Shown here one piece after another: positions 1 to 6,771 of a DNA stretch of 7,197 nt. The position numbers and the translations under genes are program-made. The notes beneath the pieces are model-generated. The model did no database searches. It worked only from the letters and a program-made list of their open reading frames with translations, and was not told where the DNA came from. How positions within the stretch are numbered: position 1 is the first letter of the stretch; each line of letters starts with the position of its first letter. The DNA is from an uncultured Gemmatimonadota bacterium. GTDB lineage: Bacteria; Gemmatimonadota; Gemmatimonadetes; Gemmatimonadales; GWC2-71-9. The stretch spans positions 1 to 7,197 of the forward strand of contig CAMLLJ010000148.1 of NCBI GenBank assembly GCA_946480845.1. The letters are read 5' to 3'.

Positions 1-195
1 GTCGGCACCATGGTGGAGATCGCGCTGGGCCGCCGCGCGCCGGCCGACATGCTGCGCCTCCTCGAGTCCGCCGACAACCAGGAGACCAGCCCGCCCGCGC
101 CACCCGAGGGGCTGTATTTCGTCCGGGCCCGGTATCCGGCCTCCGCGTACCTGACGCCCGACCAGGAGCTGCATGAGGCATTGCGAGATGCATGA
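1..195 (+). CDS. truA: tRNA pseudouridine synthase A, C-terminal end (partial at the 5' side)
   Basis: The reading frame is open from the first base and stops at TGA 193-195, giving the last 64 residues of a protein whose start lies outside the window. TruA converts uridines 38-40 in the anticodon arm of tRNAs to pseudouridine in the cytoplasm. The visible part matches the family's C-terminal end: a helix beginning VGTMVEIALGR, a following helix with LLESAD, then the PPAPPEGLYF segment and a strand ending in RYP, equivalent to the usual 'APxxGLYL..V.Y' close of the fold. The catalytic aspartate is in the missing N-terminal part and cannot be checked. The last 8 to 23 bases overlap the start of the downstream protease gene, which suggests co-transcription. 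The family call rests on a short C-terminal segment, so it is good but not certain. Confidence 0.85.
   Translation, partial: VGTMVEIALGRRAPADMLRLLESADNQETSPPAPPEGLYFVRARYPASAYLTPDQELHEALRDA
164..168 (+). promoter_or_regulatory. Possible ribosome binding site of the HtrA-type protease gene
   Basis: AGGAG lies inside the truA coding region, 4 bases before the ATG at 173. The spacing is short. A GAGG at 175-178, 9 bases before an in-frame ATG at 188, is the competing signal, so this site does not settle the start. Confidence 0.4.
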
Positions 196-1645
196 CGGGG
201 TCCGCATTCCGCGCCGGCTTGGCGCGGTGCTGCTGGCCGGCGCCGTGCTGTCTGCGGCCTGCGGCTCCCCGCCGCCCGCGGATGATGCGGGCATCACCAT
301 CACCAGCGCCGGCGCCTCGCAGCGCGGCAGCGACTCGAGCGCGCGTGCCGCCGTCACCGCGCGGCTCGATGCGCAGCGGCGTACCGCCATCGTGTCCGCG
401 GTCCAGGCCGTCTCGCCCGCCGTCGTATCCATCAACGTCGTGTCCCGCCAGCGGGTGGCCGCGCGCACGCCGTGGGACATGTTCTTCGTCCCGCAGGGGA
501 GCGAGCGGCTGGTGCAGAGCTTCGGCACCGGCATCATCGCGCGCCCGGACGGCGTCGTCATCACCAACCAGCATGTCGTGGCCGGCGCGCAGCGCATCGT
601 GGTCACCCTCGCCGACGGACGGGACCTCCCCGGCCGCGTCATGGGCGAGGACCCGGTCACCGACATCGCGGTGGTGAAGATCGAGGGCCGCGACTTCCCG
701 GTGGCGCGGCTGGGCCGGAGCACCGACCTGATGACCGGCGAGTGGGTCGTGGCGCTGGGCAATCCCTACGCGTACATGCTGGGCAACTCGGAGCCGACGG
801 TGACCGTCGGCGTGGTGAGCGCCACCGGCCGCAACATCCTCCCCACCGGCGACCAGGCCGGCCTCTACCTCGACATGATCCAGACGGATGCCGCGATCAA
901 TCCCGGCAACTCGGGCGGCCCGCTGGTCAATGCGCCCGGCGAGGTCGTGGGGATCAACTCGTCGATCTTCTCCAGCAGTGGCGGCTCGATCGGCCTCGGC
1001 TTCGCCATTCCCATCGAGCGTGCCGTGCGCGTGGCGGACGAGATCGTCCGCAGCGGAGCCATGCGCCGCGCCTGGACCGGGCTCGAGGTGGCCGGCGCGC
1101 GCAACATGGCGGACTGGCGGAGCGCGGGCGGCGTGACGGTGACGTCGGTGGCCGCCGGCGGCCCCGCGGCGGCCGCCGGCATCAAGGCGGGCGACGTGCT
1201 CATCGAAGCGAACGGCCGCCGCCTGCGGAACTACCTCGACTGGGAGGCGGTGAAGCTCGACCTGCACGTGGGCGACGCGGTGACGCTCGCGGTCCGGAGC
1301 GGCGAGCGCACCCGCACGCGGCGCGTGGTCACCGGCGACCTCCCCACCGTGTCCGCCGAGAAGGTGACGGTCCTGCGTGACCTCGAGCTGGTGACGGTGA
1401 CGCCGGCCATCCAGGCCGAGCGCGAGCTGCGCTCGGCCGAGGGCGCGCTGATCTACCGGATCAGCCCCGAGGTGGCGCGCGCCACCGGGCTCCGCGCCGG
1501 CGACGTCATCGTCGGCGTGAACCGGACCCGGGTGCGCGAGGCCGGCGAGTTCGCCTCGCTGCTCCGCGCCATGCAGCCGCGCGAGCCCTTCCGGCTCACC
1601 TTCGAGCGGGATGGCGCGCACAATTTCGTGGACCTCTCCTTCTGA
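173..1645 (+). CDS. HtrA/DegP-family serine protease with two PDZ domains, exported, possible lipoprotein
   Basis: This is a trypsin-like S1C protease that probably degrades or senses misfolded proteins outside the cytoplasm. Numbering is from the ATG at 173 (490 residues). A basic segment (RIPRR, 11-15) precedes a hydrophobic stretch (16-29) and Cys30 followed by GSPPP. This looks like a lipoprotein signal, although position -3 is Ser (LSAAC) and not the usual Leu. The catalytic triad is complete: His134 (TNQHVVAGA), Asp164 (DPVTDIAVV) and Ser247 (NPGNSGGPL). PDZ1 spans about 301-385 ([16 protein letters not shown]) and PDZ2 about 400-485 ([16 protein letters not shown]). This is the DegP/DegQ layout of one protease and two PDZ domains, at about the usual length. 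The start is uncertain: ATG 188 gives a tidier 25-residue signal up to Cys and an overlap with truA of only 8 bases. The stop TGA shares its last base with the purB ATG. DegP, DegQ and MucD cannot be told apart here, so no symbol is given. Confidence 0.93.
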   Translation: MRHCEMHDGVRIPRRLGAVLLAGAVLSAACGSPPPADDAGITITSAGASQRGSDSSARAAVTARLDAQRRTAIVSAVQAVSPAVVSINVVSRQRVAARTPWDMFFVPQGSERLVQSFGTGIIARPDGVVITNQHVVAGAQRIVVTLADGRDLPGRVMGEDPVTDIAVVKIEGRDFPVARLGRSTDLMTGEWVVALGNPYAYMLGNSEPTVTVGVVSATGRNILPTGDQAGLYLDMIQTDAAINPGNSGGPLVNAPGEVVGINSSIFSSSGGSIGLGFAIPIERAVRVADEIVRSGAMRRAWTGLEVAGARNMADWRSAGGVTVTSVAAGGPAAAAGIKAGDVLIEANGRRLRNYLDWEAVKLDLHVGDAVTLAVRSGERTRTRRVVTGDLPTVSAEKVTVLRDLELVTVTPAIQAERELRSAEGALIYRISPEVARATGLRAGDVIVGVNRTRVREAGEFASLLRAMQPREPFRLTFERDGAHNFVDLSF

Positions 1646-3084
1646 TGGCCGACGACCGCTACCGCTCGCCGCTCGGGACGCGCTATGCGTCACCGGCGAT
1701 GCAGACGCTCTGGGGCGAGGCGCACCGGATCGGCCTCTGGCGCCGCCTCTGGCTCGCGCTGGCCGAGACCGAGCGCGAGCTGGGCCTCGACATTCCCGAG
1801 GCGGCGCTCGAGGCGATGCGCGCCCATCTGGACGACGCCGACCTGGACGCGGCCGCGCGCTACGAGCGGCGCTTCCGCCACGACGTGATGGCGCACATCC
1901 ACGCCTTCGGCGAGCAGGCCCCGGCCGCGCGGCCCTACCTGCACCTCGGCGCCACGAGCTGCTTCGTCACGGACAACTCCGACCTGCTGATCATGCGCGA
2001 GGCGCTGAAGCTCGTGCTCGGCCGCCTGGTGGCCGTGCTCGACGCCCTCGGCCGCTTCGCCGAGCGGCATGCGGCGCTCCCCTGCCTCGCCTACACGCAT
2101 TTCCAGCCGGCGCAGCTCACCACCGTCGGCAAGCGCGCGACGCTCTGGATGCAGGACTTCGGGCTCGACGTCGAGGAGGTCTGCCACCGGCTCGAGACGC
2201 TGCGCTTCCGCGGCTGCAAGGGCACCACCGGGACCCAGGCGAGCTTCCTCCAGCTCTTCCATGGCGACCACGCGAAGGTCCGCGAGCTGGACCGGCGGGT
2301 CTCGGCGCGCATGGGCTTCGAGCGCCGCTTCGCGGTCACCGGCCAGACCTACTCGCGCAAGGCCGACAGCGCCGTGCTCGACGCGCTGAGCGGCATCGCG
2401 CAGTCCGCCGCCAAGATGGCGAACGACATCCGGCTGCTCCAGCACGAGGGCGAGCTGCTCGAGCCGTTCGAGAGCGAGCAGATCGGCTCGAGCGCGATGG
2501 CGTACAAGCGGAACCCGATGCGCTCCGAGCGGGTGAGCGGGCTCGCCCGCTTCGTGACGTCGCTCCAGGCCAACGGGGCGGGCACGGCGTCGGCGCAGTG
2601 GCTCGAGCGGACGCTCGACGACAGCGCCAATCGCCGGCTCACGCTCCCGGAGGCGTTCCTGGCCACCGACGCCATCCTGATCCTGGTGACCAACGTCGCC
2701 GCCGGGCTCGAGGTGCGCGAGCCGGTGATCCGCCGCCACGTCGAGGCCCAGATGCCGTTCATGGCCACCGAGCGCTGGCTCATGCTCGGCGTGGAATCGG
2801 GCGGCGACCGCCAGGCGCTGCACGAGGTCGTCCGGCGGCACAGCCTCGCCGTCGCGGACGCGGTCGCGGGCGGCGCCCGGAACGACCTGCTCGCCCGGCT
2901 GGCCGCCGATCCCGCCTTTGCCTCGGTCCCCCGCGCGCAGCTCGAAGCCGAGCTCGACCCCGCGCTGTACACCGGCCGGTCGGCCGCGCAGGTCGGCGAG
3001 CTCCTCGACGAGTTCGTGCGTCCGCTGCTGAAGCGCGCCCGCCCGCTGGCCGTGCCGCCGGAGCCGGCGGAGCTTCGCGTATGA
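1645..3084 (+). CDS. purB: Adenylosuccinate lyase, long eukaryote-like form
   Basis: This enzyme cleaves SAICAR to AICAR plus fumarate and adenylosuccinate to AMP plus fumarate, acting as a cytoplasmic homotetramer of the fumarase/aspartase superfamily. The 479-residue product shows the three conserved regions: [12 protein letters not shown] (78-89) with [11 protein letters not shown] (101-111); [14 protein letters not shown] (151-164) with the probable general-acid His152; and the flexible signature loop [17 protein letters not shown] (280-296) with Ser282/Ser283. The [11 protein letters not shown] stretch (321-331) and PFMATE (371-376) are also typical. Most bacterial PurB proteins are about 430-460 residues. 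The length and the motifs [18 protein letters not shown] and [14 protein letters not shown] resemble, from memory, the animal and fungal enzymes. The loop has Ala286 where many homologues have Pro. There is no clear Shine-Dalgarno sequence, and the start overlaps the upstream stop by one base (TGATG), so translation probably depends on coupling. It overlaps purC by 4 bases. Confidence 0.96.
   Translation: MADDRYRSPLGTRYASPAMQTLWGEAHRIGLWRRLWLALAETERELGLDIPEAALEAMRAHLDDADLDAAARYERRFRHDVMAHIHAFGEQAPAARPYLHLGATSCFVTDNSDLLIMREALKLVLGRLVAVLDALGRFAERHAALPCLAYTHFQPAQLTTVGKRATLWMQDFGLDVEEVCHRLETLRFRGCKGTTGTQASFLQLFHGDHAKVRELDRRVSARMGFERRFAVTGQTYSRKADSAVLDALSGIAQSAAKMANDIRLLQHEGELLEPFESEQIGSSAMAYKRNPMRSERVSGLARFVTSLQANGAGTASAQWLERTLDDSANRRLTLPEAFLATDAILILVTNVAAGLEVREPVIRRHVEAQMPFMATERWLMLGVESGGDRQALHEVVRRHSLAVADAVAGGARNDLLARLAADPAFASVPRAQLEAELDPALYTGRSAAQVGELLDEFVRPLLKRARPLAVPPEPAELRV
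3069..3072 (+). promoter_or_regulatory. Ribosome binding site of purC
   Basis: GGAG ends 8 bases before the ATG at 3081. It lies within the last codons of purB and supports the start at the ATGA overlap over the many in-frame upstream codons, because this frame is open for about 1.4 kb upstream. Confidence 0.55.
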
Positions 3085-4001
3085 CGACCCTCGCCGCCGG
3101 GACGCTGCCGCTCCCGCTCCTCCGCCGCGGCAAGGTGCGCGAGGTCTACGAGGTCGATGCCGGGCGCCTCCTGCTCGTGGCGAGCGACCGGGTAAGCGCC
3201 TTCGACGTGGTCATGCGGGAGCCGGTGCCGCACAAGGGCGCGGTGCTCACCCAGTTGAGCGCCTGGTGGTTCCGGCGGCTCGGCGGAGTCGTGCCGTCGC
3301 ACTACCTGACGGCCGATACCCCCGAGATCCTCGCCGCCGTGCCGGCCCTCCGGGGACTGGAGCCCGCCATCGCCGGGCGGTCGATGCTGGTGCGCCGTGC
3401 CGAGCCGATCCCCTTCGAGTGCGTGGTCCGCGGCTACCTCTCGGGTTCCGCCTGGCAGGAATACCGGCGGTCGGGCACGCTCGCGGGCGCGCCGATGCCA
3501 GCAGGGCTTGTCGAGAGTGCCCGGCTCGAGCCGCCGCTCTTCTCGCCGGCCACGAAGGCGGAGACCGGTCACGACGAGAACGTCACCTTCGAGCAGGTCG
3601 CGGGGTCGCTGGGCACGGCCCTCGCTTCGCGGCTCCGGGACGCGAGCTTCGCCGTGTACGCGGCCGGCCGCGACGCGGCCGAGGCGCGCGGGATCATCAT
3701 CGCCGACACCAAGTTCGAGTTCGGCACCGCGCCCGACGGCAGCCTGCTGCTCATCGACGAAGTGCTGACGCCCGACTCCTCGCGCTTCTGGCCGGCCGAT
3801 CGCTACGCCCCCGGCGGTCCGCAGCCGAGCTTCGACAAGCAGCCACTCCGCGACTACCTCGCCGGCGAGCGCGCCGCCGGCCGCTGGAACGGCGAAGCGC
3901 CGCCGCCGCCGCTGCCGCCCGGCGTCGTGGAGGCCACCAGCCGCCGCTATCTCGAGGCCTTCCGCCGGATCACCGGGGCCGACCTGGAGGCGGGAACCTG
4001 A
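3081..4001 (+). CDS. purC: Phosphoribosylaminoimidazole-succinocarboxamide (SAICAR) synthase
   Basis: This enzyme joins aspartate to CAIR with ATP to give SAICAR, the substrate of the PurB encoded immediately upstream. The product has 306 residues. It opens with the nucleotide-binding [11 protein letters not shown] (15-25) and [12 protein letters not shown] (34-45). SAICAR synthetase signature 1 is [16 protein letters not shown] (110-125). The substrate-loop segment [13 protein letters not shown] is at 155-167. Signature 2 is [11 protein letters not shown] (205-215), followed by [15 protein letters not shown] (223-237). The length and these motifs match the longer form of the family, like yeast Ade1 (about 306 residues), and not the roughly 240-residue form of Bacillus and E. 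coli. The reading frame runs open far upstream through purB, but homology begins only here and the start sits in an ATGA overlap with the purB stop, so ATG 3081 is well supported. Its stop shares one base with the psd start. Confidence 0.97.
   Translation: MTTLAAGTLPLPLLRRGKVREVYEVDAGRLLLVASDRVSAFDVVMREPVPHKGAVLTQLSAWWFRRLGGVVPSHYLTADTPEILAAVPALRGLEPAIAGRSMLVRRAEPIPFECVVRGYLSGSAWQEYRRSGTLAGAPMPAGLVESARLEPPLFSPATKAETGHDENVTFEQVAGSLGTALASRLRDASFAVYAAGRDAAEARGIIIADTKFEFGTAPDGSLLLIDEVLTPDSSRFWPADRYAPGGPQPSFDKQPLRDYLAGERAAGRWNGEAPPPPLPPGVVEATSRRYLEAFRRITGADLEAGT
3986..3990 (+). promoter_or_regulatory. Ribosome binding site of psd
   Basis: GGAGG lies in the last codons of purC, 10 bases before the ATG at 4001. 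It is one of the better Shine-Dalgarno matches in the window and supports the psd start at the one-base overlap with the purC stop. Confidence 0.6.
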
Positions 4002-4627
4002 TGCGCATCGCTCCCGAGGGACGGCCGTTCATCCTGGGCGCCGCCGTGATCGGCATCGTCCTGGTGCTGCTGGGCTGGATGGTGAGCGCCTTCGCGTGGG
4101 GGCTGGTGCTGATATGGGTCGTCGCCTTCTTCCGTGACCCCGAGCCGAAGGGCGCCCCGGCGCCCGACGCGCTCATCGCGCCGGCCGACGGCAAGGTGGT
4201 GAGCGTGATCGAGACCGACGAGCCGGCCTTCTTCGGCGAGCGCGCCGTGCGCATCTCGATCTTCATGAACGTCTTCGACTGCCACGTGAACCGCTATCCC
4301 TGCGACGGCGTGGTGGCGTACCGGCACTACAACCGGGGCAGCTTCGGCCACGCCGGCACCGACAAGGCGAGCCTCGAGAACGAGCAGGCGTCGATCGGGC
4401 TGGAAACGTCGCGGGGCAAGGTGCTGATCCGGCAGATTGCCGGGCTCGTCGCGCGGCGGATCGTGACGGACGACTCGCTCGGGACGCCGGTGCGGCAGCG
4501 CGCCCGGCTGGGGATGATCCGCTTCGGGTCGCGCGTGGACCTCTTTCTTCCGCGGGGCACGCTGGTGCGCGTCAAGGTGGGCGACCGCACCCGCGTCGCG
4601 GACACGGTGGTGGCGGAATGGGCCTGA
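4001..4627 (+). CDS. psd: Phosphatidylserine decarboxylase proenzyme, small type
   Basis: This is a membrane-associated pyruvoyl enzyme that decarboxylates phosphatidylserine to phosphatidylethanolamine. The 208-residue product fits the short Psd class (about 200-220 residues), shorter than the E. coli enzyme (about 320). An N-terminal hydrophobic region (about 10-43) forms one or two membrane helices and ends in FFRDPEP (43-49). [10 protein letters not shown] (60-69), [13 protein letters not shown] (88-100, His95) and the DKASLENE stretch (121-128) are typical of the family. The self-processing site is [13 protein letters not shown] (172-184). Cleavage is expected between Gly176 and Ser177, leaving Ser177 as the pyruvoyl group of a 32-residue alpha chain and residues 1-176 as the beta chain. 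It overlaps the following pssA gene by 10 bases. The two genes encode consecutive steps, which supports both calls. Confidence 0.95.
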   Translation: MRIAPEGRPFILGAAVIGIVLVLLGWMVSAFAWGLVLIWVVAFFRDPEPKGAPAPDALIAPADGKVVSVIETDEPAFFGERAVRISIFMNVFDCHVNRYPCDGVVAYRHYNRGSFGHAGTDKASLENEQASIGLETSRGKVLIRQIAGLVARRIVTDDSLGTPVRQRARLGMIRFGSRVDLFLPRGTLVRVKVGDRTRVADTVVAEWA

Positions 4628-5487
4628 TCCCGGGAACGCCGCTCCGCGGCCGCGGCGTCCGCCGCGTGGTCGTGGTCATGCCCAGCGCCTTCACGCTGGG
4701 AAACCTCTTCTTCGGCTTCTGGTCGATCGTCTACGCCTTCCAGGGACGGTTCGCCTGGGCGGGCTGGTTCATCGTCTTCGCCGGCATCCTCGACATGCTG
4801 GACGGCCGGGTGGCGCGCCTCTCCAACACCGGCACGCGCTTCGGGGCCGAGCTGGACTCGCTGGTGGACGTCATCTCCTTCGGCGTGGCCCCCGCCCTGC
4901 TCATGTACTTCCTCGAGTTCCAGACGGCGGGCCGCTTCGCCTGGATCCTCTGCTACTTCTACGTGGTGGCCGTGGCACTCCGGCTCGCGCGCTACAACGT
5001 GACCTCGGCGTCCAAGCCCCACAGCAGCTGGTTCACGGGGATGCCGTCGCCGTCGGCCGGGATGACGCTCGCGGTGTACTACCCGTTCAGCCAGACGCCC
5101 TGGTACCAGCGCTCGATGGCGTTCGTGGACTTCGAGCACCAGGGGCTCGTGGTGCTGATGCTCCTGCTGGCGCTGCTCATGGTGAGCAACGTCCGCTACC
5201 CGCGCTTCCCGCCCATCGGGCTCCGGAGCACCCGGGGCATCATGGGCCTGCTGATCCACCTGGTGATCCTCGCCGGAGCGCTGCTCGCGCCTGCGGCGTT
5301 CCTGTTCCCGCTCGGCATCACCTACCTGGCCTACGGGCTGGTGCGGGCGACCATTCTCGGCCTCATGCAGCAGCCGCCGGAGCCCGTCGTGCACGAGCAC
5401 GCCGCCGCCGGCGAGCGCGACGACGAGGCGATCCCCCTCAGCCGCGAGCGCCACGGGCGCCCGCGCCGCCAGGAGCCTTCCGAATGA
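4618..5487 (+). CDS. pssA: CDP-diacylglycerol--serine O-phosphatidyltransferase (phosphatidylserine synthase, type II)
   Basis: This integral membrane enzyme makes phosphatidylserine from CDP-diacylglycerol and serine, supplying the adjacent Psd. The CDP-alcohol phosphotransferase motif is complete and correctly spaced: Asp62-Gly63, Ala66-Arg67, Gly76, Asp80 and Asp84. It is preceded by the family's [13 protein letters not shown] opening (22-34). Several hydrophobic segments follow, at about 29-61, 86-100, 108-122, 147-157, 176-190 and 208-250. The ALRLARYNV (120-128) and GMPSPSAGM (141-149) segments are characteristic of bacterial PssA. The last 40 residues or so (about 251-289) are hydrophilic, charged and rich in Arg and Glu, probably a cytoplasmic tail of unknown role. 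The start at 4618 leaves a basic N-terminus (RGRGVRR). Its ribosome binding site is weak, and the 10-base overlap with psd suggests translational coupling. It overlaps purS by 4 bases. Confidence 0.96.
   Translation: MGLIPGTPLRGRGVRRVVVVMPSAFTLGNLFFGFWSIVYAFQGRFAWAGWFIVFAGILDMLDGRVARLSNTGTRFGAELDSLVDVISFGVAPALLMYFLEFQTAGRFAWILCYFYVVAVALRLARYNVTSASKPHSSWFTGMPSPSAGMTLAVYYPFSQTPWYQRSMAFVDFEHQGLVVLMLLLALLMVSNVRYPRFPPIGLRSTRGIMGLLIHLVILAGALLAPAAFLFPLGITYLAYGLVRATILGLMQQPPEPVVHEHAAAGERDDEAIPLSRERHGRPRRQEPSE
5471..5475 (+). promoter_or_regulatory. Ribosome binding site of purS
   Basis: AGGAG ends 8 bases before the ATG at 5484 and lies within the 3' end of pssA. The good match and spacing suggest that purS is translated efficiently in its own right. 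Confidence 0.65.
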
Positions 5488-5735
5488 GCTATCGGGTCCA
5501 CGTGCGCGTCATGCCGCGCTCCGGCCTCCTCGACCCGCAGGGCCAGGCGGTCGAGCACGCGCTGACCTCCCTCGGCTTCACCGAAGGGACGCAGGTGCGC
5601 ATCGGCCGCGCCATCGAGCTCGAGCTGCAGGCGCCCACGGCCGAGGCGGCGACGGCCCAGGCGCGCGACATGTGCGAGCGGCTGCTGGCCAATCCGGTGA
5701 CCGAGGACTACGTGCTCGAGGTGGAGGGACGCTGA
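5484..5735 (+). CDS. purS: Phosphoribosylformylglycinamidine synthase subunit PurS
   Basis: This is the small structural subunit of the three-part FGAM synthetase (PurS-PurQ-PurL). It bridges the glutaminase PurQ and the synthetase PurL and helps ammonia transfer. The 83-residue product has the usual size and the family's features: an opening strand [20 protein letters not shown] (3-22), a helix [11 protein letters not shown], the [11 protein letters not shown] strand (38-48), then a helix ending in [17 protein letters not shown] (64-80). No catalytic residues are expected. The start ATG overlaps the pssA stop (ATGA), and its stop TGA shares one base with the purQ ATG. Its position directly before purQ is the standard order in bacteria that use the split enzyme. 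Confidence 0.95.
   Translation: MSYRVHVRVMPRSGLLDPQGQAVEHALTSLGFTEGTQVRIGRAIELELQAPTAEAATAQARDMCERLLANPVTEDYVLEVEGR
5723..5727 (+). promoter_or_regulatory. Ribosome binding site of purQ
   Basis: GGAGG lies 7 bases before the ATG at 5735. It supports this start over the in-frame ATG at 5672, which lies inside purS and would add 21 residues unlike the family. Confidence 0.7.
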
Positions 5736-6445
5736 TGCAGCGCGTGGCGGTGGTGCGGTTCCCCGGCAGCAACTGCGATGAGGATACCCTGCGGGCCGCG
5801 GCCCGGGTGGGTGCCGACGCATACTATGTCTGGCATCGCGATGCCGACCTGCGCGGCGCGGACGTGGTGCTCATCCCCGGCGGGTTCAGCTACGGCGACT
5901 ACCTGCGCTCCGGCGCCATCGCGCGCTTCAGCCCGGTGATGCATGCCGTGCGCGAGCACGCCGAGGAGGGCGGCGCCGTGCTGGGGATCTGCAACGGGTT
6001 CCAGATCCTCTGCGAGGCGCACCTGCTCCCCGGCGCCCTGCTCCGGAACGCGCGCCTCACCTTCGTCTCGAAGCCGGTGCTAGTCTCGGTGGAGCAGACC
6101 GGGACGCCCTTCACCTCGGCCTACGAACGTGGTGCCCTGCTGCGGCTGCCCGTGGCGCATGGCGACGGACGCTACGTGGCCGATCCCGACACCCTCGCCG
6201 GGCTGGAGGCGGAGGGCCGCGTGGTGCTCCGCTACGCGCGCGATGAGGACGCCAACCCGAACGGCTCGATGCACGACATCGCCGGCATCGTGAACGCCGC
6301 CGGCAACGTCGTCGGCATCATGCCCCACCCGGAGCGCGCCGCCGAGCCGCTGCTCGGCAACGAGGACGGCGCCGGATTCTTCACGTCGATGGCGGCGTGG
6401 GCGGGCCCCGTGGCCGCAACCCCTACACCGGACACCGGATCATGA
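5735..6445 (+). CDS. purQ: Phosphoribosylformylglycinamidine synthase subunit PurQ (glutamine amidotransferase)
   Basis: This is the class I glutamine amidotransferase subunit of FGAM synthetase. It hydrolyses glutamine and passes ammonia to PurL, which converts FGAR to FGAM with ATP. The 236-residue product starts with VAVVRFPGSNCDED (4-17), followed by VVLIPGGFSYGDYLRSGAIA (44-63). The catalytic triad is visible: Cys86 in the nucleophile elbow GICNGFQIL, His198 and Glu200 in GIMPHPERA. The DEDANPNGSMHDIAGI segment (170-185) is typical. The last 15 residues or so (rich in Ala, Pro and Thr) extend slightly past the conserved fold and look unstructured. The chosen ATG has a GGAGG at 7 bases and shares one base with the purS stop. 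The 3' end overlaps the zinc-finger gene by 4 bases (ATGA). Confidence 0.97.
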   Translation: MQRVAVVRFPGSNCDEDTLRAAARVGADAYYVWHRDADLRGADVVLIPGGFSYGDYLRSGAIARFSPVMHAVREHAEEGGAVLGICNGFQILCEAHLLPGALLRNARLTFVSKPVLVSVEQTGTPFTSAYERGALLRLPVAHGDGRYVADPDTLAGLEAEGRVVLRYARDEDANPNGSMHDIAGIVNAAGNVVGIMPHPERAAEPLLGNEDGAGFFTSMAAWAGPVAATPTPDTGS

Positions 6446-6771
6446 CCGAGAAGCCCAGCCAGAACGAGGATGAATACTTCGCCCGGCAGAACGCCGAGCT
6501 GCTGGTGCGCAAGCGCGACGAGCTGGAGCGGCAGCGCGCGGAGGCCGAGCGGCGGACCCACCTGATGAAGTGCCCCAAGGACGGCTACGACCTCGCCGCC
6601 ACCGTGCACCACGGCGTCTCGATCGACGTCTGCTCGCACTGCGGCGGCATGTGGCTCGACGCCGGCGAGTTGGAGCAGCTCGCCTCGCACGAGGACCGGC
6701 CCGGGCTCCTGGGCCGGGTCATCGGGGACGTGCTCACCACCCTCCGCCGGCGGGAGCGCCCGGGTGGCTGA
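6442..6771 (+). CDS. Small zf-TFIIB-type zinc-finger protein of unknown function
   Basis: The 109-residue product cannot be assigned a function. Residues 10-40 are highly charged and helix-prone (many Glu, Arg and Lys), possibly a coiled coil. Residues 42-80 look like a zf-TFIIB-like domain: [10 protein letters not shown] (42-51), a strand [20 protein letters not shown] (58-77), with Cys44, Cys64 and Cys67 as metal ligands. The first knuckle is CPxD, with Asp47 where a classical CPxC would have a second cysteine. From memory this variant is common in the family, and the fourth ligand may be Asp47 or one of His56/His57. The C-terminus (86-109) is a basic helix-like tail. There is no signal peptide or membrane segment. 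The start ATG overlaps the purQ stop (ATGA) and lacks a strong Shine-Dalgarno sequence; a longer form from ATG 6397 would add 15 residues overlapping purQ and is less likely. Its place between purQ and purL suggests co-expression with purine synthesis, but any role there is speculative. Confidence 0.82.
   Translation: MTEKPSQNEDEYFARQNAELLVRKRDELERQRAEAERRTHLMKCPKDGYDLAATVHHGVSIDVCSHCGGMWLDAGELEQLASHEDRPGLLGRVIGDVLTTLRRRERPGG
6752..6756 (+). promoter_or_regulatory. Ribosome binding site supporting the GTG start of purL
   Basis: GGGAG ends 7 bases before GTG 6764 but 19 bases before ATG 6776. This favours the GTG start, although the ATG remains possible. Confidence 0.45.

Noticed and set aside
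1140..1185. Dense GCC/GGC run that could form a strong hairpin
   Set aside because: It encodes the Ala/Gly-rich part of the first PDZ domain ([10 protein letters not shown]), lies mid-gene, and has no T-run, so it is neither a terminator nor a separate element.
1690..2841. A 383-codon open frame on the - strand opposite purB
   Set aside because: It is the complement of a strongly supported purB gene. Its product is dominated by Arg, Ala, Glu, Leu and His repeats typical of antisense reading in GC-rich DNA, with no recognisable domain.
1611..3080. Long + strand extension of the purC frame upstream through purB
   Set aside because: The frame is open but reads as Arg/Ala/Pro-rich shadow sequence. 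SAICAR synthase homology begins only at ATG 3081, which has a ribosome binding site and overlaps the purB stop, so this is not a fusion protein.
2349..3572. A 407-codon open frame on the - strand across the purB/purC junction
   Set aside because: It is Ser/Arg-rich, crosses two real genes and shows no motif; long spurious frames are common at this GC content.
3266..4000. Apparent upstream extension of psd within purC
   Set aside because: The extension is Arg-rich shadow sequence. The Psd product starts naturally at ATG 4001 with a good ribosome binding site and a membrane segment.
4327..5454. A 375-codon open frame on the - strand opposite psd and pssA
   Set aside because: It spans two well-supported genes. 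Its product is a low-complexity mix of His, Glu, Arg and Gln without hydrophobic core or motif, as expected from the complement of GC-rich membrane-protein codons.
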